DNA of 64,000 nt from Lotus japonicus (GCF_012489685.1 NC_080043.1:67821920-67885919), one strand, 5' to 3'. Positions 1 to 11,517 are shown, counted from the first letter of the stretch. The notes: generated from the letters alone by a model not told the origin. Program-made: numbers and translations.

Positions 1-301
1 GAAGCGTAAAAGTTACTGCCTGAGGGTGCAAGCAAACACCATTTAGTACTGCTTTACTCCCTTGGTTCAATAGCACCCATATGCCACCGCTATGCCCACG
101 AGCCTCCTCAATACAAGCCAAGGAATAGCCATTAGTTCTCCAAAAAAATTCTGTTTGCCGAAACTGACAGTGTGTCTCCACAAGGATCAACACATCTGGT
201 TTGGTACCACGGATAAACTCCTTCAATGCTAATTTAGAATTAGCATTCATTGCTCCTCGAATGTTCCACATGAACACTGTAAGATCTTCAAAACCCAACA
301 T
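1..301 (-). CDS. LINE ORF2 protein, N-terminal endonuclease (partial)
   Basis: The reading frame starts with ATG at 301 on the minus strand and stays open to the window edge (100 codons). The translation begins MLGFEDLTVFMWNIRGAMNA and includes a WNIRG segment and an LVETH segment. These match the first two conserved blocks (Asn and catalytic Glu) of the APE-like endonuclease of plant L1 LINEs. This enzyme nicks target DNA so that the reverse transcriptase can prime. The rest of the endonuclease, reverse transcriptase and RNase H lie left of the window. The start lies 36 bases after the ORF1 stop, as expected for a two-ORF LINE. Confidence 0.8.
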   Translation of the reverse strand, partial: MLGFEDLTVFMWNIRGAMNANSKLALKEFIRGTKPDVLILVETHCQFRQTEFFWRTNGYSLACIEEARGHSGGIWVLLNQGSKAVLNGVCLHPQAVTFTL

Positions 302-337
302 GAGAAACATTATGGGGAGAAATTTAGAGTATGACTC

Positions 338-1873
338 TCATACTCCAGCAGATTCTTTAAAAATCACATCCTTTGGCAACACTATGTTGTCAATAACTCT
401 GCGTTCCATGGAAGCAGTAAACTGTGACTGTGTTCTAGCATCCTCTCCAACAGCAATGCTGGACGTGTCACCTGAAGGCACTTCCCCATGCATGGTGCCC
501 ACACCACCAATCCGCGCCAAATACTCCTCAGCCATCTCCAACGCTTGTGGAGAGGGTTGTGTATTTGTTTGCAAACCCCGCGGCATGCTCTTTCCATTCT
601 CCTTATTCTCCACTGGCAGCAACTTGAAATTCCTAGGACGTTTCCGATATTGCATGGAACCACTCGAATATGGCAAACCATTAGTTTGAAATGTTGGTAA
701 ATCTTTGGAGATAGAGTTACCGGTTTTCCCACTATTCTCAGCCTTATTTCCAGCAGTATTCGATTTATTTCCTTTCCCATCAGGTTGCACAAAATCCTGC
801 TTGATTGGTGCCACCTTTTTAGATTTGTTTTTCTTTTTTCTCTCAACCTTCAGCCATTCCCCATGCGCCGAATCTGGACACGTATCTGCAGCTTTAATGC
901 TTCCTGGAATTACGCCAGAATTCCCGCTAGGGTTTCCGCTCCCAGTAGTTGCACTGCCTGGTTGTTCGCCCTGCGCCGTCATCTCCTCAACCACCGTTAC
1001 AGCCGCCACCTCACGTGAAACTCCCTCCATTACTGATGTAGGTTTCTGCTGCACCGGCGCCGCCGAACAGTTGCGAGTTAAATGGCCATAACATCCACAT
1101 GCACCACACAGCAAGTGCAAGCCTTCATACTCTACCTTGTACCAAGTGCCACGCAGTCGAAGCATCCCCACTACCGGTTCATTCAAATCAATCTCGACGC
1201 ACACACCAGCAAAGCGACCCTTATTCATGTCGACAGTGTTCATGTCTACCTTGATAGGTTTGCCTATCCCTTTGGCCAAAGTCAGCAGGATCCTCCTATG
1301 ATAGAACTGTAACCCTAAACCAGGTATACGCACCCATACCGCCGTCGTATTGATCTTCGAGTCCGCCGCAACAAAGTCTGATGTCCACGGTTTAACCGAT
1401 AAATAATGATCAAATATCATCCATGGGGCACCTGTGAGCACCTTCACCTTGTCCTCTGGTGAGTCAAACTTCACATAGTAGTATCCATTATGGACCTCAA
1501 TGAGTTCAAAGCTACCTTGCAGCCTCCAAAGGGGCTTCAGTCTTTCACACATCAACCTGTAGCCTATCTTTTTGCCCAGCAACTTAATGACCAAGCAATC
1601 CTCCCATGGGTGACAAATCGTCTTATACGCGTTGTCATCAAAATCAAACGATGGGAAGAGACGATTCCCTTCCACCAGATCCATCCTCATCACGCCGGCT
1701 TCCAGTAAATCAACATCATCCGGGATGGGGACCGGTTTCGCCCCTAACACCTTATCCTTGAACGTAGGTTTCCGTGTTGGAGGCGGTGGTGCCTCCGGCT
1801 CCGTCGTATTCTCATGTGCATGCTCAGAATCTTCCATTTGAATCTCGTTCCGGCCGTCACTCTGGTCCCCCAT
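338..1873 (-). CDS. LINE ORF1 protein (DUF4283 plus zinc knuckle)
   Basis: An intact 511-residue ORF. An acidic and proline-rich N-terminus is followed by a DUF4283-like region (about residues 50-210, with blocks such as APWMIFDHYLSVKPW and AVWVRIPGLGLQFY). A zinc knuckle of the form C-x2-C-x4-H-x4-C (CGACGCYGHLTRNC) lies near residue 260, and a basic lysine-rich tail follows. This arrangement is typical of the nucleic-acid-binding ORF1 protein of plant L1 LINEs, which packages the element RNA. The ORF2 start follows directly. It is transposon-encoded and not a host gene. Confidence 0.85.
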   Translation of the reverse strand: MGDQSDGRNEIQMEDSEHAHENTTEPEAPPPPTRKPTFKDKVLGAKPVPIPDDVDLLEAGVMRMDLVEGNRLFPSFDFDDNAYKTICHPWEDCLVIKLLGKKIGYRLMCERLKPLWRLQGSFELIEVHNGYYYVKFDSPEDKVKVLTGAPWMIFDHYLSVKPWTSDFVAADSKINTTAVWVRIPGLGLQFYHRRILLTLAKGIGKPIKVDMNTVDMNKGRFAGVCVEIDLNEPVVGMLRLRGTWYKVEYEGLHLLCGACGCYGHLTRNCSAAPVQQKPTSVMEGVSREVAAVTVVEEMTAQGEQPGSATTGSGNPSGNSGVIPGSIKAADTCPDSAHGEWLKVERKKKNKSKKVAPIKQDFVQPDGKGNKSNTAGNKAENSGKTGNSISKDLPTFQTNGLPYSSGSMQYRKRPRNFKLLPVENKENGKSMPRGLQTNTQPSPQALEMAEEYLARIGGVGTMHGEVPSGDTSSIAVGEDARTQSQFTASMERRVIDNIVLPKDVIFKESAGV

Positions 1874-1900
1874 GGTGATTGCTGATTTGTTTGTTTGTAA

Positions 1901-4238
1901 TTATGGATAGATATAAATCAAATGCATTTCAAAAAAGAAATAAGTCAAATGACCCATCAGGGATCTGTGGCCTTGCTCCTAAAGGTCTGACTTGGTCCGT
2001 CTCATATATTAAAAAGTTAGATATTTTAAAAAGTCTATAACTAAAAAGGCCAGGCCAATGTGATTAAAAAAACTTGTTTGACATGATATACAACCTGTTT
2101 ACATAATATTATTTTTATTAATAATATAAATAAATATACTATACTATTTTAATTAACCTTTTTTAGAAATCAGATATAAAGAAACGCAAATACACTTTCC
2201 CTTATTTTAAAAAAAATGTATATTAACCCACGATATATATATTAGTCCGTTGACCTATTAACTTTTGTAAGAGAGAATTTTTTGTTAGGCATTTTAAAGA
2301 GAGAATTTTATACTAAACCTGTTTGTAAACATACTAATAAATTAGGTCATATCGTCTAAAAAGACAAATTAGACCTTAAAATTTGACTTATAATAAGTCA
2401 TAGACTTGAGTTAAGAAGTTGGAATAAGATCAAATTTAAGCCACGTAAAACCTGACTAGACCTCCTATTTTCATTCTTATTTGCAATTGATTTCTTTACA
2501 CGCATTTGACAACATCCACGTTGTATATGTCTCAACTATTTTGAATTATTAGGCACCATTAGTCATGTTGTGTACGAAAGTTTCACCCATTTAAGCAACA
2601 TCCAAGACAAATTAAAGTTGGTCACTGAACCTTCTTACTTTATGTATATAACATTTTCTCTAGTGTCCAAATGTTTTCTTTTTTCATCAAATTATTATCT
2701 TCTATATGTTCAATTATTTTTCGAAGTCTTGTTGGTATTCTTATAAGCTTGGTCATCTTTTCTTGATTTTAGACATTTGTTTTCTGGGGAAATCATGCAT
2801 GATCGAAAATCCAATTGGATCTTTTATTTTTCATGATTGAAATGACTTCCACCTAGTCCAAATATAATATCAAAGTTGCAATAAGATGCTAAATAATATT
2901 TTCATATATATAAAAGAGTGGTTTCCCAGTTAGGCAGGACTAGTCAAATGCGAGAAGCAATTTATAATAATTGTTATGTGACGCCAAAACAACTAGAATA
3001 TTACTTTAGCGCATGATATATATATTACAAGGAGAATCTAGGGATCATAAGACGCATTTCCTTTTCAATAAACAAATTTCACCAACATGAGAACATATTC
3101 CTCATAGAAGTGTCTTTTCCATTTATGCATCTGTGAGAAAATTAAGTGACAGGAATAGCTCATGGAAAAGGTGAGAGAAGTGGAGGTTGTTTTCAGATTT
3201 TATATCATACTAATGGTTATAGATAAATTGAGTTGAAACATGGTTTATCATCAGTATAAAATATTTTTCTTAGCATCTTCATTTTAAATAAATGCTTTTG
3301 CTTTTCATAAAAATAAAATTCTTAACAAGTCGATTAAGATAATGGTTTAATTAGTACGTATTTCATTCTTAAGTAAGTAGTTGAGTGTCCCGTTATCAAC
3401 TTTTGTAAATGGAAAAAATTTAATTAGCCAATCTTTTAGTGCAAGACTGAAACATGAAATTAGTGTCACAATTACACACTATGAAAAAATATTAGTTAAG
3501 AAAAAAAAGTGTAAAACGTTTTTTGCTATCATTTAATGATGTATGAGTAAGCAATGATTATGCTAAATAAATAGTTTTTAATACAAATTTCAACTCAATT
3601 TATCTACAATCATTTATATTTTAGTGTTAACAAATGAGATTCACTGTAAACAACCGTGAAACTAATCTCTCGCTCCACTGTCAGTATGCTAATTAAGCAG
3701 TAGGATACCGATGAATAAGTTTTTTCTATTCATAAAAGTTGGAATCGAACCCCAAACCACTTGCTTAAAAAACGAAGTGCTGAATTACTATATAAAAGAT
3801 TTTACTTTTATAAGGGATTGGTATCTACAACCATATTGGTAACATATAATTCTTTTTATTAATGTGTGAAAACATAAAAATAAGATTTTTTTTATCTATC
3901 ATCATAACCCCACACATATGAACCAGTAAATAGTAGATTCAAGTGGTACATAATTTATTAATTTTTAAGAAATGTATAAATTTAAATCTTGTGTATAGAA
4001 TAAAGTAACGGCTAGCTAGGATAGCTAATCTCACAAAAATGTTACTACCCCAGGCTCGAACGAGATTATCTAATGTGAATAATACATGATATAATTTGGT
4101 AGATAAGATGAATTCGTATCACTATTATAGTAATTGACAAATTCCTTGTAGATCTTTTCATAAAGAGCCAATAAAATGATTATGATTGATGATGGTGATG
4201 CCAATTGACAAGAATGAATTTGGGGAAAACATGAACAG
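1901..4238. other. AT-rich non-coding stretch
   Basis: About 2.3 kb of AT-rich sequence between the LINE and the first visible NPF exon. I see no convincing coding region, RNA gene or terminal repeats. In particular, the N-terminal NPF exons (the ERFAYYG-type first helix and the GG-rich loop) are not recognisable here. It could be intron sequence of the NPF gene, into which the LINE was inserted, or plain intergenic DNA. Confidence 0.5.
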
Positions 4239-6457
4239 GACAATGTTGGGTGGGGAGTGGGGTTGGGAGTTCTGGCAGGGATGCTGGCATTGGCACTTGC
4301 ACTGTTCTTGTTGGGAATCAAAAGGTACAGAAAGGAAGGCCCAGCAGGGAGCCCATTCACCAGGTTGGCCCAAGTTTTTGTTGCCGCTGCTCGCAAGAGG
4401 CGCGTGCAAGTCACTCCCGGTGGTCACAACAATTATTGCTATACTGAGGTGGAGCGTGACGATGAGCCTCACCGTCTTCATCTTCGACCAAAAATTCACA
4501 CTTTGCTCCATACTCCTCAATGTAGGTGGGTACCACTTCTCTTTGTACTCTACAACTCTCCTTATTCATTGGATTAAAACTAAGCTTTTTATCTCATTTG
4601 ATATCCATATTTAAAATGCAAAACATATTTTTCATTTCTCTTTACTGCACATAACATACTTTTTAAGTTTTAATTGTGGGTATGTCCAAATTACTTTTAA
4701 ACATGTATCTTAGAAAGTTCTGCTCATAACAAGTGTTAAAATATCAATGAACCATTTTAAATTAAAGTGTTATTTATTTAGATGATTTAGACAACCTCCA
4801 TTTTGTAAGTAGACATGAAAACAATGCTGAATTTGTGGTAAGAGGACTCACGTTTATTGAATGTCTAGTTTTGATTAAATTTAGATGGTTTTTCACTCAT
4901 TTAAAAATCGAAGGATTTCATATCTTTTTAACTAACCTGTCAAGTTATTTTATAAAATAAACTTTTATAATTTACAATTTAGTTCTAAATATTTTAAAAA
5001 TATATTAAAAGGTACTATACCATCTTTTTTATAAGGGTATCACAGCAAACTTTCTTAAAGTTATTTTAATCATTTAAAAAATTGTTAAATGATAAAAAAA
5101 ACATTTGAGTTTTGTTAGCAACTACTTAGTTAAACACGTTTTCTTTTCACTCTTTTTGGGTAAAGACTAAAGAGTGTGAATGTAATTAACATATTATAGA
5201 ATGTATTCAATTAACTTCTCAAAAAGAATAAGAGGTTTCTTGTATACTTGGCTATGCACGTATGTATATATGGAGAATGATAATTAGACATCCGTATCAC
5301 AATTATCCCACATGAATGAATTGAAATCTTTTATTCTCTGTCTCATTTCGAATCCCATAAATAAAATTTTGCAAATTCACCATTCCAAGTTTGGAAGTAT
5401 TTTTTTTTCTATCACTCATTCGAAAAATTGTTGTATGTTCACCCAAGAAATGTCTATATCTTTCTCAGAATTTTAAGGTTTCTAATTCTTAAGAGGTCTA
5501 ACTTACTAGTCACTAAACCAACCCTTGTAATTGCTCTCTGGCTCATGTGTTTTTATTGACTAAATTTGCAACAGATTCTTGGACAAGGCAGCCATCATTG
5601 ACGAAGCCGACACCACAAGCAAAACCAGAGATCCATGGAGGCTATGTTCAGTGACACAAGTAGAAGAAGTGAAGCTGGTCCTCCGCCTCATCCCCATATG
5701 GCTAAGCTGCTTGATGTTCACCGTAGTCCAAGCCAACCTCCACACATACTTCACCAAACAAGGCAGCACCTTAGTCCGTTCCATAGGCCCTCACTTCCAA
5801 ATCCCACCAGCATCACTCCAAGGCCTTGTCGGCGTCACGATCCTCTTCGCAGTCCCACTGTATGACAGAGTCTTCGTGCCTCTCGCGCGAAAATTCACCG
5901 GCCAGCCGACCGGCATCACAGTCATGCAGAGGATTGGAGCTGGTTTGTTTTTATCCATTCTCAACATGGCAGTGTCAGCTCTGGTGGAAACCAAGAGGGT
6001 TGGCGTAGCGAGAGACCACGGTTTATTGGATAATCCTAAAGCAGTTTTACCAATGAGCATTTGGTGGTTGCTACCTCAGTACACGATCACTGGGGTTTCT
6101 GATGCTTTTACAATTGTTGGCCTTCAGGAGTTGTTCTATGATCAAATGCCTGAGTCATTGAGAAGTTTGGGAGCTGCTGCATATATAAGCATTGTTGGAG
6201 TTGGAAGCTTTGCTAGTAATGTTGTTATTGCTGTAGTGGAGGCAGTTTCATCAAGACATGGTGAGAAATGGTTGGGGAATAATCTGAACAGGGCACACCT
6301 TGATGGATTTTACTGGGTTATGGCTGTGATGAGTGCTGTCAATTTGGGGGCTTACCTTTGGCTGGCAAAGGCTTTTGTCTACAAGAAGGTTGATGGTGGG
6401 GGTGAAATAACTACCTGTCAGGGTTCTAGACTCAACAGAATCAGTTCTGAAATGTAA
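4239..6457 (+). CDS. NPF (NRT1/PTR family) transporter, last two exons
   Basis: Exons 4239-4525 and 5575-6457 join in frame (389 codons plus stop) across a GT-AG intron. They encode the C-terminal two thirds of a proton-coupled nitrate/peptide-type transporter of the plasma or vacuolar membrane. Visible landmarks are DNVGWG at the start of a membrane helix, the central cytosolic loop ending before FLDKAAI, and the family hallmark FYDQMPESLRSLG, followed by the last helices. The intron before FLDKAAI is in a position common in NPF genes; the sequence suggests subfamily 5. The first exon has a good acceptor (AACAG at 4234-4238), so upstream exons are implied. They are not found in the 2.3 kb to the left. 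Either they lie beyond the LINE or the gene is truncated. Confidence 0.8.
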
Positions 6458-6521
6458 ATTAAACCAGAGAAATAAAAAAGTTGAGAGTCTGTTCTGGAAA
6501 GTAAATTAAACCAGAGAAGTA
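6456..6521 (+). repeat. Short direct repeat at the NPF stop codon
   Basis: The motif GTAAATTAAACCAGAGAA occurs at about 6456-6473 and again at about 6502-6519. The first copy overlaps the NPF stop codon and the second lies in the 3' untranslated region. It is a local tandem duplication. Confidence 0.6.
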
Positions 6522-6685
6522 AGAATAAAAGAAAGCTTTTGCTATAGGTAGTGCTACCATTTCAGAACCGTAGATGAGAATATGCTTGATGGGCTTTGTG
6601 ATATCAATAATTAATAAGCTAGTTGCATCTTGGTTTCAATCTAAGTAGATCCTCCGTGTGTGTAAGAGGTAAGTAAGATTGAGAT

Positions 6686-6799
6686 GAAGGGAATTGCAGG
6701 GTGAAGGGTCAGGATTCAAACCCTGACGAATTGCGGGATGAAGGGCCAAGGTTCAAACCCTGACACTAATAATTAACAACTAACATTTGCCAAAAAAAA
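6686..6799 (+). mobile_element. SINE-like retroposon with 13-bp target duplications
   Basis: A 114-base insertion ending in eight A residues and flanked by a perfect 13-base direct repeat, GTAAGATTGAGAT (6673-6685 and 6800-6812). The body is two tandem copies of a unit of about 40 bases, each with a motif (GGATTCAAACCCTGAC or AGGTTCAAACCCTGAC) resembling a tRNA-type polymerase III B box. A short A tail, long target duplications and a B-box-like motif are the marks of a SINE mobilised by a LINE. No open reading frame is present. The family is not identified. Confidence 0.65.
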
Positions 6800-7002
6800 G
6801 TAAGATTGAGATTCTAGCAAGATGGGAGGGAGGGGGTCAAAGGTCATAAACGACTGATCATACCAGGAACAGAATGGGTTAAGTTTCACACTTTAACCCC
6901 ACCGATAAGTTTTACCGATGCCCAAACTCAAATAAAAAGAATCACTTAAATTAACATGTGACTAAGTAGAAGTACATAGTGTAAACACATGTTTTGTGCT
7001 CT

Positions 7003-7509
7003 AGCAGAGAGAGTCCGGGAGAGAGAAATCAAAAGGGGTGCTGCCACCCCGGCCTTTAGGAGGAACAAGGGGGTTCCTCCTCCTTTTGCTTGGTAGAAGT
7101 TTTTCCCACAATAGGCGGACTCTCTTTCACATTAAGGGAATTTACTACCCAAATAAGTAGGTTAATTTTCTTCTTTTGATGATTTCTAGTTTGCACATAA
7201 CATATGAATCCCTCTGCTAGGGTTTCTAGGCAAAGCTCTCCAAGGGCGGCGGCGGCGAATCAGAAGGGCTCGACGACTGCTCGCGGTGAAGGCAACATGG
7301 ATGGCGAGGCAGAAGATGAAGAGATGGACGATGGAGCAGACGGTGGGTCGGGTGGAAGCAACAACAGAGGGAGGAAGTGTTTCTCTGTTTTCATCGACGG
7401 AATTGAAGAGAAGTCCGATTACTCCATTTACACGACATATGTTCAAAGTTTGATAAGGTTATCAATCTCTTTGTCCAAAGACAAAGAACAATTGGTAGAT
7501 AATCAATAG
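7003..7509 (+). CDS. Small ORF with structured leader, possible RRM-type LINE remnant
   Basis: An ORF of 101 codons (7204-7509) begins MNPSARVSRQSSP. It contains an acidic stretch and a segment CFSVFIDGI that resembles the first strand of an RNA-recognition motif, as found in one branch of plant LINE ORF1 proteins; after that the similarity is lost. The leader (7003-7130) has three inverted repeats: AGAGAGTCCG/CGGACTCTCT, GGGGTG/CACCCC and GGAGGAAC/GTTCCTCC. The ORF could be a fragment of an RRM-type LINE or a chance ORF. The function is unknown. Confidence 0.3.
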
Positions 7510-8730
7510 GTTTTATCCAATCATTTTTTATCCCATATCATTTCTCATATACTTTACCTACAGAAAAGAAAAGAAGATAATCAATAGGTTTTAAATAACA
7601 TAATATTAGGAGGGAAAATCATTTCTGAAAATAGTTTTTTTTTTCATTTGTAAGTTGTGGCATGATTTGCGCAGGAAAATGAAATATGTGCAATTCTTTA
7701 TAAGTCACATTAATTCTGCCATGTTGATCATCTTTCCATTAATTATTTTTAAAATTGACCCGTAAAAAGAATTAAAAAATAGCAAAAGAGACAAAGAACT
7801 AGAAAGTCAACGACATACTAATAAAGGAAAAAATGTTTGATTTTGTCGTAGATAAAATAGCATGATCATGCTAGGGACTAAGCATAATTTAATTTTAAGT
7901 AAGCATAATTTAATTTTAAGAGAATTATAATTTTTGGATGTTACTTAGAATTCACCATCTTTGATTAATTTTTCTCAATCTAATTATTTAAGATGCTCCG
8001 CCTCGTGAGTTAGCTCAACTCAACTTACTTTTTGAGTGAGTTGGGTTGAAAAAATAGAGACTTAAATTTAGGTGAGTTGTTTTGACCGAGCTCACCTAAC
8101 TCCGTGGACTAAATGGATTGGAATCGAAGTGACCCGAACTTAGCTCGTGTGAGGTTAAAGTTGTTTCTGAAATTTTGTTCATGGGGTTTTTGTAAAGTTG
8201 TTTCTAAAATTTTGTCAAAGGGCAAACAAATCACCAGAATGCAAGGAATCTTATATACTTGCTAGTAAATGTGGTTAAGTGCAAAGCACAAACCAAGTCC
8301 TGCGCATGCATGAACAGAATATACATTATCATTTTTTTTTCCTTCTCTCTAAACAATGTCCTTTAGGTACTGCGAAGAGGCAAATGAGGTTAGAAGAGTA
8401 GAATACAACTCACTCAAGTAGCTGCTTATTATTTATCGAAGGGTCAAATAATATAAAATAATAATGAACAAGTGGAAATTTTAAATTTGGTAAAACACCA
8501 CCACCTTCTTTGCTTATTCTTCAATTCAAAAATCAACCTTGAAAATCCTGCAGATTCTGGATGAAATCTGCTGGATACCACTTTCCAAACTGCCAGATTT
8601 CCTATGAGGATTATGTATCATAGGCTCTCATTTAAAATGTCACATTCTGATTCTTCAATACCTTCATCTCTCCCTCAGAGTCTTCTACCCTCTTCCTTGT
8701 TATCTTCTTCCACTTATCATCTTTCAAGTT
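7510..8730. other. Non-coding stretch and response-regulator promoter region
   Basis: AT-rich sequence with no recognised gene. It has small tandem duplications: GATAATCAATAGGTTTTA at about 7498 and 7577, TAAGCATAATTTAATTTTAAG twice at about 7878-7920, and a diverged 40-base duplication near 8157-8220. The last few hundred bases are the presumed promoter and 5' untranslated region of the response-regulator gene. No single regulatory site stands out strongly enough to call. Confidence 0.4.
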
Positions 8731-10381
8731 ATGGGAATGGCTACACCTAAAGAGACCCAGTTTCATGTTTTAGCTGTTGATGACAGTCTTATTGATAGAA
8801 TGTTGATTGAGAGGCTCCTCAAAACCTCTTCCTTTCATGGTACTTTTCTTGTCTACTTTTTTTTTTCATTTATTTGCATAACAAAAGTCTTATCCCGCTA
8901 AGTGAGGTCAGGATTTGAATTTTCTGCTGTCAAAAATCAATGAAATCACTGCAGTCATGGTTTTATAACCTTTCAATCTTTGATCTGACAATTCAAATTT
9001 GAAGAGATAAATTTTGAAGTCACTTCCAAACAATGACTGTAGTGACTTTAGGAAATTTTGACAATGTGGAATCCAGATCCGTGAGGTCTGCTATATCCAT
9101 ATTAAATTGGCGGGCATACTACTAGTTTTAGGTTGCCTGATGCAGGCCTAACACAATTTTCCTTCTTTATCCGACGATGAACAACATCGTGTTTTATTTT
9201 CTTTTATTATGGATTTATATTGTATGTGACGAAAGAAACATGAATCTGTGTGTAGTCATTATGTTATTTTTCTGAAGGTGGGATTTTGATTGCTGATATC
9301 TTGGGGATGTGTGTTGAATTCACAGTTACTGCAGTGGACTCTGCCAGTAAGGCTTTAAATTTTCTTGGTTTGGTTGAAGATATGGCTTCAGAAATTCATC
9401 AGGTTCAATTCTCTTACTATACACATTGCTTAAAACATGTTAATGGACACACTAGTATTAATTTTTGAATCAATTACTCATGCAGGATGTGGATGTAAAC
9501 CTGATCATAACAGATTATTGCATGCCAGGGATGACTGGCTATGATCTGCTGAGAAAAATCAAGGTAGGCTTTGGGGATATTTTTTCATTACCGTTAGAAG
9601 AGGCTTATTTCACTTCATTATTTGAATAGTCTACCTTCAATTACATTTTTTTTTTGAAAATTACCTTCAATTACATTAAATCCTGCAATAATTTTCTTCT
9701 TATTTCTAAGTCAAACTATGCACTATGGATTTGATTTCGGTTTTCTATTTAGGAAACAATTTGAAAAGAAAGGATCTAATTTCTTAAATAAAAGTGATTT
9801 CAATTTTCAAACCAAAATAAATAAATAAAATCATTTTTGACCTCTGAATTGTGATTGTTCCCAAATTTCCAATATAACAAATCCCAAACCAAATTTGTTC
9901 ATTGCCCTCATATATAATATTCTACAGCTTGTTGTTAAAAAAAATAATAAAAGTTCATTGATTTGCAGGAATCAAAATCTCTTAAAGACATACCAGTTGT
10001 GATCATGTCCTCAGAGAATGTTCCATCAAGGATCAACAGGTGAGGAAATTTCATCCTGTAACCAAATCTAATATCAAAGACATTATTTTGAAAATGACAA
10101 ATTTGACTTGACTATTGTTTGTAAGGGCATCACATGACATGATTAAATTCAAATTTGACTTGACTTGAGTATTGTTTGTAATTTGTATCAGGTGCCTAGA
10201 AGAGGGAGCTGAAGAATTCTTCCTAAAACCAGTTCAGCTATCTGATGTACACAAGCTCAAGCCCCATTTGATGAAATCAAGAGTTAAGGAAGAGCAAGAC
10301 CAACAACCCATCAATAACAAAAGGAAGATCAAGGAAGAGTTCCACTCTCCAGATAAAACTAGAGTAAAATGTATTAGTTAA
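8731..10381 (+). CDS. ARR8/9-like: Type-A cytokinin response regulator
   Basis: Five exons (8731-8839, 9326-9402, 9486-9563, 9969-10039, 10192-10381) join in frame through GT-AG introns and give 174 residues. The protein is one receiver domain with a short tail. It shows the acidic pair in LAVDDS, the phosphoacceptor Asp in [14 protein letters not shown], the conserved Ser in VIMSSEN and the Lys in FFLKPV. The start MGMA and the tail motif INNKRK resemble the ARR8/ARR9 branch. There is no Myb-type DNA-binding domain, so it is type A. Type-A regulators receive phosphate from histidine phosphotransfer proteins and act as negative feedback elements of cytokinin signalling. The tail is shorter than I expect for ARR8/ARR9. 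All key residues are present and I see no lesion. Confidence 0.92.
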
Positions 10382-11029
10382 AATCTGTTCCAAAGTAAAT
10401 TTGATAATGCAAAGCTAGTTTCTAGAACATTTTCTTCTCCTCTGTCTCACTGGCTTGGCGATGAGAAGAGCATGGAAGCTCAATCATGATGTAAATAGCG
10501 GAGAAAGAGTTAAATTTCAATTTTGGTGGACAAATAGCAATTTATTTGAACAGTGTTTTCCTTCCATTGAGTTTCCTGTGGTTGGTTAAAGCTCAAACGG
10601 GCATCATATTTTATCATAGTCTTGCATGTACTTTAAAAATGTCAAAAAGCTATGAATATGATCTATCAATAATTACATTTGCACACTTTTTTCTTCACAT
10701 AACTAAATACGAAAACAAACTATTGAAGATCTGAAACAGTTTAAAAAATTGTTAATTGACACAAGTAATGAAATGAAGCAAAGGAACAAGAGGATCTAAG
10801 AGTGTTGTTGCCAAACCAAACCACTGAACTCCTCCACCTCATAAAACAAATGGTATTCCAATATTCCCTATAAAATACTCAGACAATAATAAAAAATTTG
10901 GTGCATTCAGAACTTGTAGTTCATGTAATTGTAGTCATCAATGTGGACACATTCAATGGCACCAATATTTTCCTCTAGTGTTCTTGTAATATTTTACAGA
11001 AAATCAACAGTTTCTCCAATGGTGGAAGC
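10382..11029. other. 3' flank of response regulator, no gene seen
   Basis: AT-rich sequence. It presumably includes the 3' untranslated region of the response regulator. No coding or repeat feature was recognised. Confidence 0.4.
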
Positions 11030-11150
11030 AGTACAAGAGATGGAGAAGGGTGTGCATGCATTCAATTCATGCAATGATTTTGACAAATTGTCGGAATTTC
11101 TAAATAATAAGACACCTCTCTAGCCTTGGTGTGGAGAATCCACCACGATG
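11030..11150 (-). pseudogene. Degenerate CNL leucine-rich-repeat fragment
   Basis: This stretch resembles the LRR part of CNL1 at about 13430-13540. Shared blocks include GTGTGCATGCATTCA, GCAATGATTTT and the GGTG(C/T)(A/G)GAGAATCC motif, in the same orientation. The frame is destroyed by small insertions. It is a remnant of another CNL gene left of CNL1. Confidence 0.55.
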
Positions 11151-11219
11151 TGATATTATGACCAGGCTCCTGCCGCATCAACCTGCAGTTGTTTGCAATT
11201 CTACAACGCAGCCACAACC

Positions 11220-11430
11220 GCAACTGCGACCACACCTCACTGAACATGAACACTAAATATCAGCATCATGTTTGGTTGGAATTCAACTTGAAAAGTGGCA
11301 TAATGATGAAAGAAATAGTTGGATGTAAAACCAAATATACAAAAAATCGACGTGTGAAGAAAGTGTATGCAGATACAAGCTAAAGTAAATGCCATCGTAA
11401 TCTTAAATCTGTGAGCATGAATTGAGATAT
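11220..11430 (-). repeat. Copy of CNL-array spacer sequence
   Basis: Sequence around CATGAACACTAAATAT and the following 150 bases is similar to 19850-19990 and 33055-33230, which also lie in the CNL array. This is a third copy of the spacer sequence. It indicates that the array once extended further left. Confidence 0.5.
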
Positions 11431-11517
11431 ACCAAAAACATATGTGTCTTGATCTAGGTAAGTTGAGCCATCCTTTTCCTCCTGTAGCTGTAACTTCTGC
11501 AAATAAAATATTTTTAA

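Larger units (their letters stand above)
1..1900 (-). mobile_element. L1-type LINE, 5' half (cut by window edge)
   Basis: A non-LTR retrotransposon on the minus strand. It consists of a short leader, an ORF1 with a DUF4283-like region and a zinc knuckle, a 36-base gap, and the start of an ORF2 endonuclease that runs off the left edge. This ORF1-ORF2 order is standard for plant L1 elements. ORF1 is open over its full length, so the copy is not very old. The 3' end and target duplications lie outside the window. The right boundary near 1900 is approximate; AT-rich sequence with no coding signal begins there. Confidence 0.85.

Noticed and set aside
6690..6760. tRNA gene
   Set aside because: Two B-box-like motifs but no A box in the right place and no cloverleaf that I could draw; a SINE-like retroposon explains the flanking duplications better.
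10941..11383. Short plus-strand ORFs next to the response regulator
   Set aside because: They are reverse-strand shadows of CNL-derived relic sequence.
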